Positions 45,560 through 52,935 of a DNA stretch of 64,000 bases are shown piece by piece; position 1 is the first letter of the stretch, and each line of letters starts with the position of its first letter. Source of the stretch: Filomicrobium sp. (lineage in GTDB: Bacteria; Pseudomonadota; Alphaproteobacteria; Rhizobiales; Hyphomicrobiaceae). Position numbers and translations under genes: made by a program. Below the pieces are notes generated by a model. It saw only the letters and a program-made list of their open reading frames with translations. It was not told where the DNA came from and made no database searches. The DNA lies in the NCBI GenBank assembly GCA_017792465.1, contig CP051234.1:3876501-3940500 (forward strand), in the 5' to 3' direction.

Positions 45560-45636
45560 CGGAGCGTAGCGCAGCCTGGTAGCGCACTTGCTTCGGGAGC
45601 AAGGGGTCGGGAGTTCGAATCTCCCCGCTCCGACCA
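45560..45636 (+). tRNA. tRNA-Pro (anticodon CGG)
   Basis: CGGAGCG pairs with CGCTCCG as the acceptor stem. The D arm is AGCGCAGCCTGGTAGCGC, and the anticodon stem CTTGC/GCAAG frames loop TTCGGGA with anticodon CGG. The T arm is GGGAGTTCGAATCTCCC and CCA is encoded. It marks the left edge of a repeat-rich stretch. Confidence 0.96.
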
Positions 45637-45643
45637 TATTTTT

Positions 45644-45742
45644 GGCGCTTCGGATGCCCACCGCTTCGCGGCATCCGCGCTCTGACTATCCTCCGAAGCC
45701 CTTCGGTTGCCCACTGCGCAACCGGGCCCTGACGATTCTCCG
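45644..45742 (+). repeat. two tandem copies of dispersed palindrome family A
   Basis: Family A has the form GCGCCTTCGGNTGCCCAC, a variable short stem, then GGCGCCGTATAATTCTCCG. Here a copy at 45644-45695 (GGCGCTTCGGATGCCCAC to CTATCCTCCG) is followed by a second at 45697-45742 (AGCCCTTCGGTTGCCCAC to GACGATTCTCCG). In each the sequence after CGG (ATGCC or TTGCCC) recurs inverted (GGCAT or GCAACCGG), so the loop region swaps in a compensatory way. Both copies are diverged at the tail. Confidence 0.75.
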
Positions 45743-45820
45743 TCCAGGTCGCAAACGGCTCTTTGGGGGCTGATCTGCAGCCGGACCATATGTGCCGTGC
45801 AACCTGAATATTCAGTATTT

Positions 45821-45950
45821 CGTCATCCCCGGCTTGGCCGGGGATCCGGCAAGGGCGCTGCATGGCATCACAGCTACGTTTTACTATTAGCTTGGATAGA
45901 TCCCTGCCGTCATGGCGAAGCCATGCTTCGCATGGACGCGGGGATGACGT
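45821..45950. repeat. palindrome family B composite (GTCATCCCC ends)
   Basis: CGTCATCCCCGGCTTGGCC with its inverted partner GGGGATCC at the left end and GCGGGGATGACGTCAT at the right end enclose about 80 bp of unrelated sequence. Inverted ends with internal hairpins recall short REP/MITE-type elements widespread in Hyphomicrobiales. Two more composites occur at 51304-51473 and 51551-51655. Confidence 0.7.
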
Positions 45951-46012
45951 CATAAGAACTGGAACGATCATGACTTCTTTTGCGCCATCGTCCGTTAACG
46001 CTGCGCAAGCCG

Positions 46013-46054
46013 TGTCGGGTGCGCCTCTTACACCCGGCGCCGTATAATTCTCCG
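46013..46054 (+). repeat. palindrome family A copy
   Basis: GGGTG/CACCC stem followed by the nearly invariant family A tail GGCGCCGTATAATTCTCCG. The left CTTCGG half is replaced by another stem, so copies vary in their 5' part and keep the tail. Between here and 46344 I see no gene. Confidence 0.7.
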
Positions 46055-46344
46055 CTCAGGTCGTAATTGGACTGCCAAACCAAAAGATGCGCCGCTCCAC
46101 CGGATTTCCTCGATCGGGTAGCTGAGCGCCGCTGCGATATGCTAGAGTTCAACCGGATTACAGCTCTTTCACTTGATGCAATTGCCGATAACGCGCATTT
46201 GATCGTGCGGAACTTATTGTGGCCTTGGTCAACGAGGTTCAGTCCCGGCAGAAATGCTCGACTTTTGCTTGGCGATGCCGATTGTTCGCCTTAATTTCCG
46301 GGCGTTAACTTGGGTCTCAGCCCATAAGCGATTTATAGTTAGCA

Positions 46345-47091
46345 ATGTCTTGGAACGCGCTCATCACGCGGCTTGGTTTTGGCAAACCGGCTGCATCGGA
46401 AAACTCTGCCAAAGCTAAAGGCGGGCGGGGCGCGTTCTCGTGGCTTAATCCGTTCGGCTGGCTGAAGCCGAGACCGCCCAGCAAACAGCTGGCATTTACC
46501 ATCGCGTTCGTCGGTCTGGCCGCCAAGATGGCGAAGGCCGACGGCGTTGCGGTCGAGGTCGAGTCGCAGGCGTTCGAGCGCTGCTTTTACGTGCCGCCGG
46601 AAGAGCGCGCGAACGTCGATCGGGTTTACCGGCTGGCGGCGCAGGATGTCGCCGGTTACGAGATTTACGCTCAGCGGATCGCGAAGCTGCTGGCCGATGA
46701 GCCCGCACTTTTGCGCGACGTCTTTGATTGCTTGTTCAACATCGCGGCGGCCGATGGCGTGTTGCACGAAGGCGAGGAAGCGTTCCTGGAGACGGTCGCG
46801 GCAACTTTCGGCTTCGAAGAGGGTTATTACCGGCAGGTGCGCTCGATCTTCGTTCGCGACCCGACAAGCCCGTATGAAATTCTCGGTGTCTCGCCAAACG
46901 TCAGCGACGAAGATCTCAAGGAGCGGCGCATGGAGCTTGTGCGCGAAAACCATCCCGACCGGTTGGCGGCCCAGGGCGTGCCGGAAGAGTTTCTGGTGAT
47001 GGCCGACCGCAAGCTCGCCGCCATCAACGCCGCCTACGATACCATTCAGAAGGAGCGCAGCTTGAGGTCTCGGGAGAAAGCGAGTGGTTAA
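46345..47091 (+). CDS. DjlA-like protein: TerB-type helical domain plus J domain
   Basis: 248 residues. An N-terminal basic stretch with WLNPFGWLKP is followed by a TerB-like helical domain with the acidic metal-site style NIAAADGVLHEGEEAFLETVA near residues 132-152. The C-terminal J domain (about 175-245) has YEILGVSPNVSDEDL, the hallmark HPD in ENHPDRLAAQG and a NAAYDTI helix. Membrane helix absent, unlike E. coli DjlA. It should recruit a DnaK-type chaperone. It overlaps the amidase gene by 8 bp. Confidence 0.85.
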   Translation: MSWNALITRLGFGKPAASENSAKAKGGRGAFSWLNPFGWLKPRPPSKQLAFTIAFVGLAAKMAKADGVAVEVESQAFERCFYVPPEERANVDRVYRLAAQDVAGYEIYAQRIAKLLADEPALLRDVFDCLFNIAAADGVLHEGEEAFLETVAATFGFEEGYYRQVRSIFVRDPTSPYEILGVSPNVSDEDLKERRMELVRENHPDRLAAQGVPEEFLVMADRKLAAINAAYDTIQKERSLRSREKASG

Positions 47092-47902
47092 CATTTCGCC
47101 GCGACGCAACGAGGCCGCGGGAAGTGCGCCACTGATGCTTGAGCCTGACAGCCGGCTTGTCGGCCGCATTCATCCTTCACCCAATTTCGAGGCCCGCAGG
47201 GATGATCTGAAGCCATCGATCCTGCTGTTGCACTACACCGGTATGTCGTCTTGCGAGAAGGCCATCGACTGGCTGTCGCGTCCGGAAGCGAAGGTGTCGA
47301 GCCACTATGTCATTGATGAAGATGGGGCCGTAACGCAGATGGTGCCGGAGCGCGAGCGCGCGTGGCATGCAGGCGCCTCGAAGTGGCGCGGGGTGACCGA
47401 TGTCAATTCCATGTCGGTCGGGATCGAGATCCACAACCCTGGCCACGGTGAGGACTACCGGGACTTTCCCGATGCGCAGATGCAGGCCGTGACGGACCTG
47501 TCGCGCGAGATCGTTGCGCGCTGGGGAATCACGCCGGAAAACGTGCTCGGGCATTCCGATGTCGCGCCGGGCCGTAAGATCGATCCGGGAGAGCGGTTCG
47601 ATTGGAAAGGTCTGTCGGAGGCGGGCGTCGGTCGCTGGGTTGAGCCGGTTCCGCCCGGGCCGGTGATCGGATCGCATTCGCGGCAGGCGCGCGCCGAAGA
47701 CATCGCTTATGTGCGGCGGTTGCTGGCGAGCTATGGGTATGGCATCGCGCAGGACGGGCCGTGGGGCGAACATGACCGAAAGGTGCTCGGCGCATTCCAA
47801 TTGCACTTCCGCCCGCAGCGTTTCGATGGCGTGATTGATCATTCAACGGTCGCGACGCTGGAACGGCTGATCGCGGCGAGTGATCTCGGGGTAACCTCCT
47901 AA
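47084..47902 (+). CDS. N-acetylmuramoyl-L-alanine amidase (AmiD type)
   Basis: 272 residues from GTG 47084, overlapping the end of the DjlA-like gene. The Amidase_2 zinc fold has H50 in LLLHYTGM, WHAGASKWRG, GIEIHNPGH and GHSDVAPGRKIDPGERF with the remaining ligands. A C-terminal peptidoglycan-binding domain (about 200-262) shows YGYGIAQDGPWGEHDRKVLGAFQLHF. No signal peptide is evident, so it may be cytoplasmic recycling (AmpD-like) rather than lipoprotein AmiD. Confidence 0.9.
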   Translation: MVNISPRRNEAAGSAPLMLEPDSRLVGRIHPSPNFEARRDDLKPSILLLHYTGMSSCEKAIDWLSRPEAKVSSHYVIDEDGAVTQMVPERERAWHAGASKWRGVTDVNSMSVGIEIHNPGHGEDYRDFPDAQMQAVTDLSREIVARWGITPENVLGHSDVAPGRKIDPGERFDWKGLSEAGVGRWVEPVPPGPVIGSHSRQARAEDIAYVRRLLASYGYGIAQDGPWGEHDRKVLGAFQLHFRPQRFDGVIDHSTVATLERLIAASDLGVTS

Positions 47903-47949
47903 CTAACTCCCACTTGACCAGGCCACCCGAATTCCCCTTATAGAAGTCA

Positions 47950-48443
<494 letters not shown>

Positions 48444-48468
48444 TAAATTTTTTCGATCTTCGTTTCTG

Positions 48469-49623
48469 ATGCTGCTGACCATCGCCGTTTCCGGATACCG
48501 CTCGCTCAGAGAAGTGATCCTGCCGCTCGAACGGCTCAACGTGGTGACGGGGCCGAACGGCAGCGGCAAATCCTCGCTTTATCGCTCTATTCGTCTGCTG
48601 GCATCGGTTGCGCAGGGGCGCATTGTCGGATCACTAGCGTCTGAAGGTGGGCTCAGTTCGACGCTGTGGGCGGGGCCCGAAACCATTTCGCGCGCGATGA
48701 AGCAGGGTGACGTTCCCGTCGAAGGCACGGTTCGGCGCGACCGGGTCAGCCTGAAGCTCGGGTTTGCGTCCGAAGACTTCGGCTATGTCATCGACCTCGG
48801 TTTGCCGCAGGCCGGGCGCACGGAGTTCAACCGCGATCCGGAGATTAAATCCGAGACGGTGTTTGCCGGTGAGATGGTCCGGCGCGCCAACGTCCTGGCG
48901 CAGCGCAAGGGGCCGGTCGTCACGGTGACGCGCGAGAAGGGTGAGCGCGACGTTCTCCTCAAAGACATGCCGCCGTTCGACAGCATGATGACGCACGCGT
49001 CGGATCCGCAAGGGAGCCCGGAGATCCTGGCGTTGCGCGAGCGCATGCGCGGCTGGCGGTTTTACGATCACTTCCGCACCGACGTTGAGGCGCCGGCGCG
49101 CAAGGCGCAGGTGGGCACGCGCACGCCGGTGATGGCGTCCGATGGGGCGGACGTGGCGGCCGCCTTGCAGACGATCCGCGAGATCGGCGATGCGGATGCG
49201 CTCGATCAGGCCGTCAAGGATGCGTTTCCCGGCGCTCAGGTTGATGTTGTTGTGCGCGATGGGTTGTTCTCGGTCGTCATGGGCCAGCATGGATTGCTGC
49301 GACCGCTATCGGCGGGCGAACTCTCTGATGGGACGTTGCGCTATCTGTTGCTGGTGGCAGCGCTGTTGTCGCCGCGTCCGCCGAAGCTCTTGGTCTTGAA
49401 CGAGCCGGAGACGAGTCTCCATCCCGATCTTCTGGCGCCGCTCGGGCGGTTGATCGCGAAGGCATCGGAAGCCACGCAGGTGATCGTCGTCTCGCACGCC
49501 AAGCCGCTCGTCGATGAACTTCTCGGCGAAGGCGGTCAGCTCATTGCCTTGCGCAAGGAGCTTGGCGAGACGGTGGTTGATGATGTCGAGGCCCCGGCGT
49601 GGTCGTGGCCGAAGCGGGGGTGA
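48469..49623 (+). CDS. RecF/OLD-like AAA family ATPase
   Basis: 384 residues. Walker A GPNGSGKSS is at 28-36. An ABC-type signature LSAGELSDGTLRYLLL comes just before Walker B LLVLNEPETSLHP and the switch His in VVSHAKPLVD. The middle is a short coiled-coil-free insert, so it is a compact SMC-like or COG4637-type ATPase without a TOPRIM domain. It starts 26 bp after rnpB with a poor ribosome site. It ends 4 bp before an A+T-rich gene that looks acquired. A role in DNA or defence is possible, but no partner nuclease is seen. Confidence 0.85.
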   Translation: MLLTIAVSGYRSLREVILPLERLNVVTGPNGSGKSSLYRSIRLLASVAQGRIVGSLASEGGLSSTLWAGPETISRAMKQGDVPVEGTVRRDRVSLKLGFASEDFGYVIDLGLPQAGRTEFNRDPEIKSETVFAGEMVRRANVLAQRKGPVVTVTREKGERDVLLKDMPPFDSMMTHASDPQGSPEILALRERMRGWRFYDHFRTDVEAPARKAQVGTRTPVMASDGADVAAALQTIREIGDADALDQAVKDAFPGAQVDVVVRDGLFSVVMGQHGLLRPLSAGELSDGTLRYLLLVAALLSPRPPKLLVLNEPETSLHPDLLAPLGRLIAKASEATQVIVVSHAKPLVDELLGEGGQLIALRKELGETVVDDVEAPAWSWPKRG

Positions 49624-49627
49624 GGGG

Positions 49628-50206
49628 ATGGTCTACTATGTCAGAAGCGACAACATTCCCATTGGTAGTTACGATCGAATGCCTGACGATCCCATGCAGC
49701 CATGGTTTGAGACGCATTTTTTTCCGCCATTTGAGGATTGGCAATGCGAATATTTTCCCTCGCGCTACACGTTCCACCCGGCTGTTCCAAAGCCACCTGA
49801 TGTTGTGGTTTTTCGTTATTGGGGCGTGTGTGAAGGGATCAAGGAAATTATAGAATCTGTTGAGCTCGGCGTTCACCAATTCATACCGTTCAAGCTAATT
49901 TATGGGCCAGAGAATGATCGTATCGAATTGCAATATTACACCCTTGCAATCGGTTGCTGGCTTGAAGCAATAAACCTAGAAAAAAGTGATGTTAAGATTT
50001 CTGAGAAATCTGATGCTACTGGAAATCCGCTGTATTGGATGAAAAAACGGAACGTACCCCTTGTCCTAAAAAAAGAAATGATCGGCGACCACCATCTCTG
50101 GGTAAATTCTCGCCGACAAACATTCTTTTCTACAGCACTGCATGATCGCTTGATCGCCGCCGACCTCGGAAGCGGCTGGAAATTCGAGAAACAGATCGTC
50201 ACGTGA
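49628..50206 (+). CDS. A+T-rich gene, possible Imm11-like immunity protein
   Basis: 192 residues from ATG 49628. Its codon use is visibly A+T-richer than its neighbours, a sign of transfer. The end HHLWVNSRRQTFFSTALHDRLIAADLGSGWKFEKQ matches the last part of Imm11/DUF1629-type immunity proteins as I remember them: hydrophobic strand, then an alpha helix, then GxxFE. No toxin gene is adjacent. If correct it is an orphan immunity gene that guards against another cell's polymorphic toxin. The identification is tentative. Confidence 0.55.
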   Translation: MVYYVRSDNIPIGSYDRMPDDPMQPWFETHFFPPFEDWQCEYFPSRYTFHPAVPKPPDVVVFRYWGVCEGIKEIIESVELGVHQFIPFKLIYGPENDRIELQYYTLAIGCWLEAINLEKSDVKISEKSDATGNPLYWMKKRNVPLVLKKEMIGDHHLWVNSRRQTFFSTALHDRLIAADLGSGWKFEKQIVT

Positions 50207-50218
50207 GGATGCGTACCC

Positions 50219-50253
50219 AAAAAAAATGCCGCGCTACGGGGGTGGAGCGCGGC
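50219..50253. terminator. bidirectional terminator
   Basis: GCCGCGCT (50228-50235) pairs with AGCGCGGC (50246-50253). On the minus strand the hairpin is followed by A-T8, which ends the 37-residue membrane protein gene. On the plus strand it follows the A+T-rich gene stop codon by 13 bp. Confidence 0.8.
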
Positions 50254-50300
50254 AGAGTCTTTGGGGGAGGAAGTAAGGTCGTGCGTGACAGGTCTTCAGA

Positions 50301-50414
50301 TTAGAAAGAGGTCGTGATCTGCGACAGAACCGTGAGGGTCGTCCAGGCTGCAGCGCCGATGATCACCAGGCCTACTGCGAAAAGCTGGGTCGCGATGATG
50401 GTGTCGTTCTGCAT
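50301..50414 (-). CDS. 37-residue single-pass membrane protein
   Basis: ATG 50414 follows ACGGAGAAGACC, a good ribosome site. The peptide is Met-Gln-Asn-Asp, then the hydrophobic run TIIATQLFAVGLVIIGAAAW, ending TTLTVLSQITTSF. It has one membrane helix with a short polar N-terminus and a strong terminator just downstream (50219-50253). Between a real ribosome site and a real terminator, a genuine small membrane protein is likely. I do not know its family. Confidence 0.6.
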   Translation of the reverse strand: MQNDTIIATQLFAVGLVIIGAAAWTTLTVLSQITTSF

Positions 50415-50513
50415 TGGTCTTCTCCGTGGGTTTCCGTTGCGCCGTTGAGAAGACATTAGGCAGAGGCCCGCCGGCCTGCCGTTTCGTAGGGAACATGATT
50501 GGATTTTTTCTTA

Positions 50514-50571
50514 GCGCCTTCGGTTGCCCACCGCCGCTTCGCGGCGGCAACCGGCGCCGTACAATTCTCCG
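50514..50571 (+). repeat. palindrome family A, canonical copy
   Basis: GCGCCTTCGGTTGCCCAC, then a CCGCCGCTTCGCGGCGG stem, then CAACCGGCGCCGTACAATTCTCCG. This copy shows the full plan: outer GGTTGCC with inverted GGCAACC and the invariant tail. Confidence 0.8.
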
Positions 50572-50620
50572 TAGCCGGCCCGGAGGGCCGGGGAGCAAGG
50601 CGACCCGGTGCATGCCCAAA

Positions 50621-50702
50621 ACCGGCTTGCCGAGTGTTGGCGGAGGAATGCGCCGCCCCGTCGGGGCGATCTGCGCAGTGTGCGGTGCCGTACAGTTCTC
50701 CG
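50621..50702. repeat. CAACAC-type palindrome copy next to family A tail
   Basis: The reverse complement of 50621-50639 is CAACACTCGGCAAGCCGGT, identical over 19 bases to the first repeat inside rsmH (59483-59501). It runs directly into a family A-type tail, GGTGCCGTACAGTTCTCCG, ending at 50702. The intervening GCCGCCCCGTCGGGGCG is itself a hairpin. The two repeat families therefore occur side by side. Confidence 0.7.
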
Positions 50703-50825
50703 TGTACAAACTGCAATGACAATCACATCACGCGGGCGTTATGGAACGGCGTCGGTTGGGGCTCGTTGGACCAGCACATCCGGAGACATCGAAACTCCGG
50801 GATATGGAAAGCCAAGGAGAAACCT

Positions 50826-51107
50826 ATGAAAAAGACACTGACGACTTTGGCCGCGGCTCTGGCTGCTGGTCTCGTATTCTCGCCGATCGCCCAGGCCAAG
50901 GACATGTACACCGACCCCGACAAATGTATTGCCGAAGTTGGCGCGCTTGATGTGAACGGGGATGGCTATGTCGATAACGACGAATATTCCGCCTATGGCC
51001 GTGTCGAGACCAATGTCGACACCGACGGTGACGGTCGGATTTCCGGTGACGAGAAGGTCGTTGCCTGTAAAGACGGTGCCATGCAGGCTCTCAAGCCTAA
51101 GAGCTAA
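50826..51107 (+). CDS. exported EF-hand protein
   Basis: 93 residues from ATG 50826 with AAGGAGAAACCT upstream; the longer open frame to the left crosses repeats and is not coding. Signal peptide TLAAALAAGLVFSPIAQA, then a mature chain with two EF-hand-like loops, DVNGDGYVDNDE and DTDGDGRISGDE. Two cysteines (DKCIAEV and VACKDG) flank the pair. It should bind calcium in the periplasm or outside. It is followed by a terminator at 51132-51168. Confidence 0.8.
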   Translation: MKKTLTTLAAALAAGLVFSPIAQAKDMYTDPDKCIAEVGALDVNGDGYVDNDEYSAYGRVETNVDTDGDGRISGDEKVVACKDGAMQALKPKS

Positions 51108-51131
51108 ACCGGGCATTTGAATATGACGTCT

Positions 51132-51168
51132 GGGTCGTGCAGCATTCGTCTGCACGGCCCTTTATTTT
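51132..51168 (+). terminator. terminator of the EF-hand gene
   Basis: GGGTCGTGCAG pairs with CTGCACGGCCC (one G-T wobble) and leads into TTTATTTT. Confidence 0.8.
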
Positions 51169-51169
51169 C

Positions 51170-51261
51170 GCGCCTTCGGTTGCCCACTGCGCAACCGGGC
51201 CTTGATATTTTAGTTGCGCCTTCGGATGCCCACATGGCATCCGGCGCCGTATAATTCTCCG
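51170..51261 (+). repeat. two tandem palindrome family A copies
   Basis: First copy 51170-51210 has CGCCTTCGGTTGCCCACTGC with inverted GCAACCGG and a decayed tail. Second copy 51216-51261 has GCGCCTTCGGATGCCCAC, inverted GGCATCCGG and the intact tail ending TATAATTCTCCG. The base that follows CGG (T or A) is matched by its partner in each copy. Confidence 0.78.
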
Positions 51262-51303
51262 CAAACATTGGCCTGGAAGGCCGGGGAGCCTCTTTCTCTT
51301 CCT

Positions 51304-51473
51304 GTCATCCCAGGGCTTGTCCCTGGGACCCATCGTGCGCCATGCACAGCGTGTAAAGGTGTCTGATGCAGCCCTGCAGCCGCTGGCCGGTGGATTGCAG
51401 ATTGTTGGAAGTTTGATTTCAGAGTAGGTCCAAAGACGCTACCTGGATCCCCGCAATATATGCGGGGATGACA
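51304..51473. repeat. palindrome family B composite
   Basis: GTCATCCCAGGGCTTGTCCC at the left and GGATCCCCGCAATATATGCG with GGGATGAC at the right form inverted ends around about 110 bp. The ends have diverged from the 45821 copy, but the GTCATCCC/GGGATGAC termini and inner hairpins remain. Confidence 0.65.
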
Positions 51474-51550
51474 CTTAGGTACTTCGGGTGCCGACTTGCA
51501 CCCGCCCTTTGCAACCAGCTCATAGTAGCGCGCCGCTGAATTCACGGTAT

Positions 51551-51655
51551 TTCGTCATCCCCGGCTTGGCCGGGGATCCATCCGAGCCTGCAAAAAAATT
51601 TGCTCCGCTCATTGAACCATGAACGTGGATGGATCCCCGCCTTCGCGGGGATGAC
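51551..51655. repeat. palindrome family B composite, compact copy
   Basis: CGTCATCCCCGGCTTGGCC with GGGGATCCATCC at the left; GGATGGATCCCCGCC with GCGGGGATGACG at the right. The termini GTCATCCCC and GGGGATGAC are exact inverted partners. No gene lies between 51169 and 51698. Confidence 0.7.
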
Positions 51656-51698
51656 GTGGTCGGGAAATGGCGGGTGGGGGATCAACCGTTAAAGCCAG

Positions 51699-52634
51699 CT
51701 AACCCCTTAAAAATGACCGCAGCAGTTTTTTGACCGCCTCCGGGCGTTCGTCCTGGGGGACGTGGCCGCAGCCTTTCAAGACTCTGAGGCGGGCGTTGGG
51801 GAGTGCGCGCACCAGTTTCTTGCCGGTCGCAAGCGGCACCGTCTGGTCATGCTCGCACCAGATGATGAGCGTGCGCTGGCGGACGTTAGGATATTGAGAG
51901 GTTAACCGCTCGACGTGTTTGGGTTCGATGCGGCGGGTGGTGGTGATCAGCGCGTGGCGGGCGGCGGCATCGTAAAAGGGTTCGGCGTAACCGCGGACAT
52001 CTGCGAGTGTCATCTTGCTCGCCTGGCTTTCATCGAGCGACAACCACGTCGAGAGTTCCGGCGGCACGAGGGTCAGGGCGGCGTAGGGCAGGATCGGCGT
52101 CTTCATGAAGCGCACGAACGCCGTGCCGGGCTGGCGATAGGTCGGCGCGTCCATCAAGACGAGATCGCGGACGCGGCCGGGGCTCGTCTCGTTGAGGCGG
52201 ATCGTGACCAGCATCGCGATCGCGCCGCCGAAGGAATGGCCGACGATGGTGAGATTGCGCAAACCGCGTTTGCGGATGAAGGCGAGGATGAGGTTGGCGT
52301 GGTCGAAGGGCGTGTAGGCCTGCGTGAACGGTTTTTCGGAGCGGCCGAAGCCTTTCATGTCGACGGCGATGACGCGGTTGGTGCGCGCCAGCGTCGGGAT
52401 GATGTTGCGCCAGGTGAAGGTCGAAGCGCCAAGCCCGTGCAGGAGCAATACGGGGCGGCCGTGGCCGTATTCCTCAGCGTAGAGGCGAACGGTGCCCTGG
52501 CCCGGGGCTTGAAGGGCGATGAAATAAGATTTGTCGGGGGGGCGTTTGGCTAAAGCGGGCGTGGAGATCAGGCCCACTCCAAAACACGCAACGGCGATCA
52601 ACCAAAGCCAAGCCAGTTTGGCTTTCAGACGCAT
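51699..52634 (-). CDS. exported alpha/beta hydrolase
   Basis: 311 residues from ATG 52634 (a GTG at 52646 is possible). A signal peptide or anchor (LAWLWLIAVACFGVGLI, then STPALA) is followed by a complete alpha/beta fold. It shows LLLHGLGASTFTW, nucleophile elbow VGHSFGGA, acid in IWCEHDQTVP and histidine in GCGHVPQDE. It probably cleaves an ester in the periplasm. Substrate unknown. It is flanked by repeats on both sides. Confidence 0.85.
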   Translation of the reverse strand: MRLKAKLAWLWLIAVACFGVGLISTPALAKRPPDKSYFIALQAPGQGTVRLYAEEYGHGRPVLLLHGLGASTFTWRNIIPTLARTNRVIAVDMKGFGRSEKPFTQAYTPFDHANLILAFIRKRGLRNLTIVGHSFGGAIAMLVTIRLNETSPGRVRDLVLMDAPTYRQPGTAFVRFMKTPILPYAALTLVPPELSTWLSLDESQASKMTLADVRGYAEPFYDAAARHALITTTRRIEPKHVERLTSQYPNVRQRTLIIWCEHDQTVPLATGKKLVRALPNARLRVLKGCGHVPQDERPEAVKKLLRSFLRG

Positions 52635-52704
52635 CCACAACTCCACGCGGCACTATTTGCAAACACAAGGTTGGTTCCGGCTTTGCCGGAACGAGCATCA
52701 CCGG

Positions 52705-52767
52705 CCCGCTCCCCCTGCCCGACCGCCCCAAATATGCCGCCAAGGGCGGTCGGGCAGGGGGAGCGGG
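52705..52767. repeat. 24-bp perfect inverted repeat
   Basis: The 24 bases 52705-52728 (beginning CCCGCTCCCCCTGCCC) are repeated exactly in inverse at 52744-52767, around a 15-base A+T-richer loop. Such a perfect and very G+C-rich hairpin is much longer than a normal terminator and lacks a T run. It lies in the gap between two minus-strand genes. Confidence 0.85.
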
Positions 52768-52935
52768 TTGTTCAGCGTACGCCTGAGAAACTCTACTCTC
52801 CGGTTTAACGGGGGAATGGTTACCGCCGAGTCAACGTCTGGCCGGATTTGGGAGGGAATTACGGGTTGTGCTTCATACTTCTTGGCGCGTCGGAGCGGAT
52901 GGTCCCGCAGCAACGGCGTTTGCAGCCGCTAAAGC

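Noticed and set aside
50499-50825. Long N-terminal extension of the EF-hand protein
   Set aside because: It reads through two palindromic repeats; ATG 50826 has a good ribosome site and starts a proper signal peptide.
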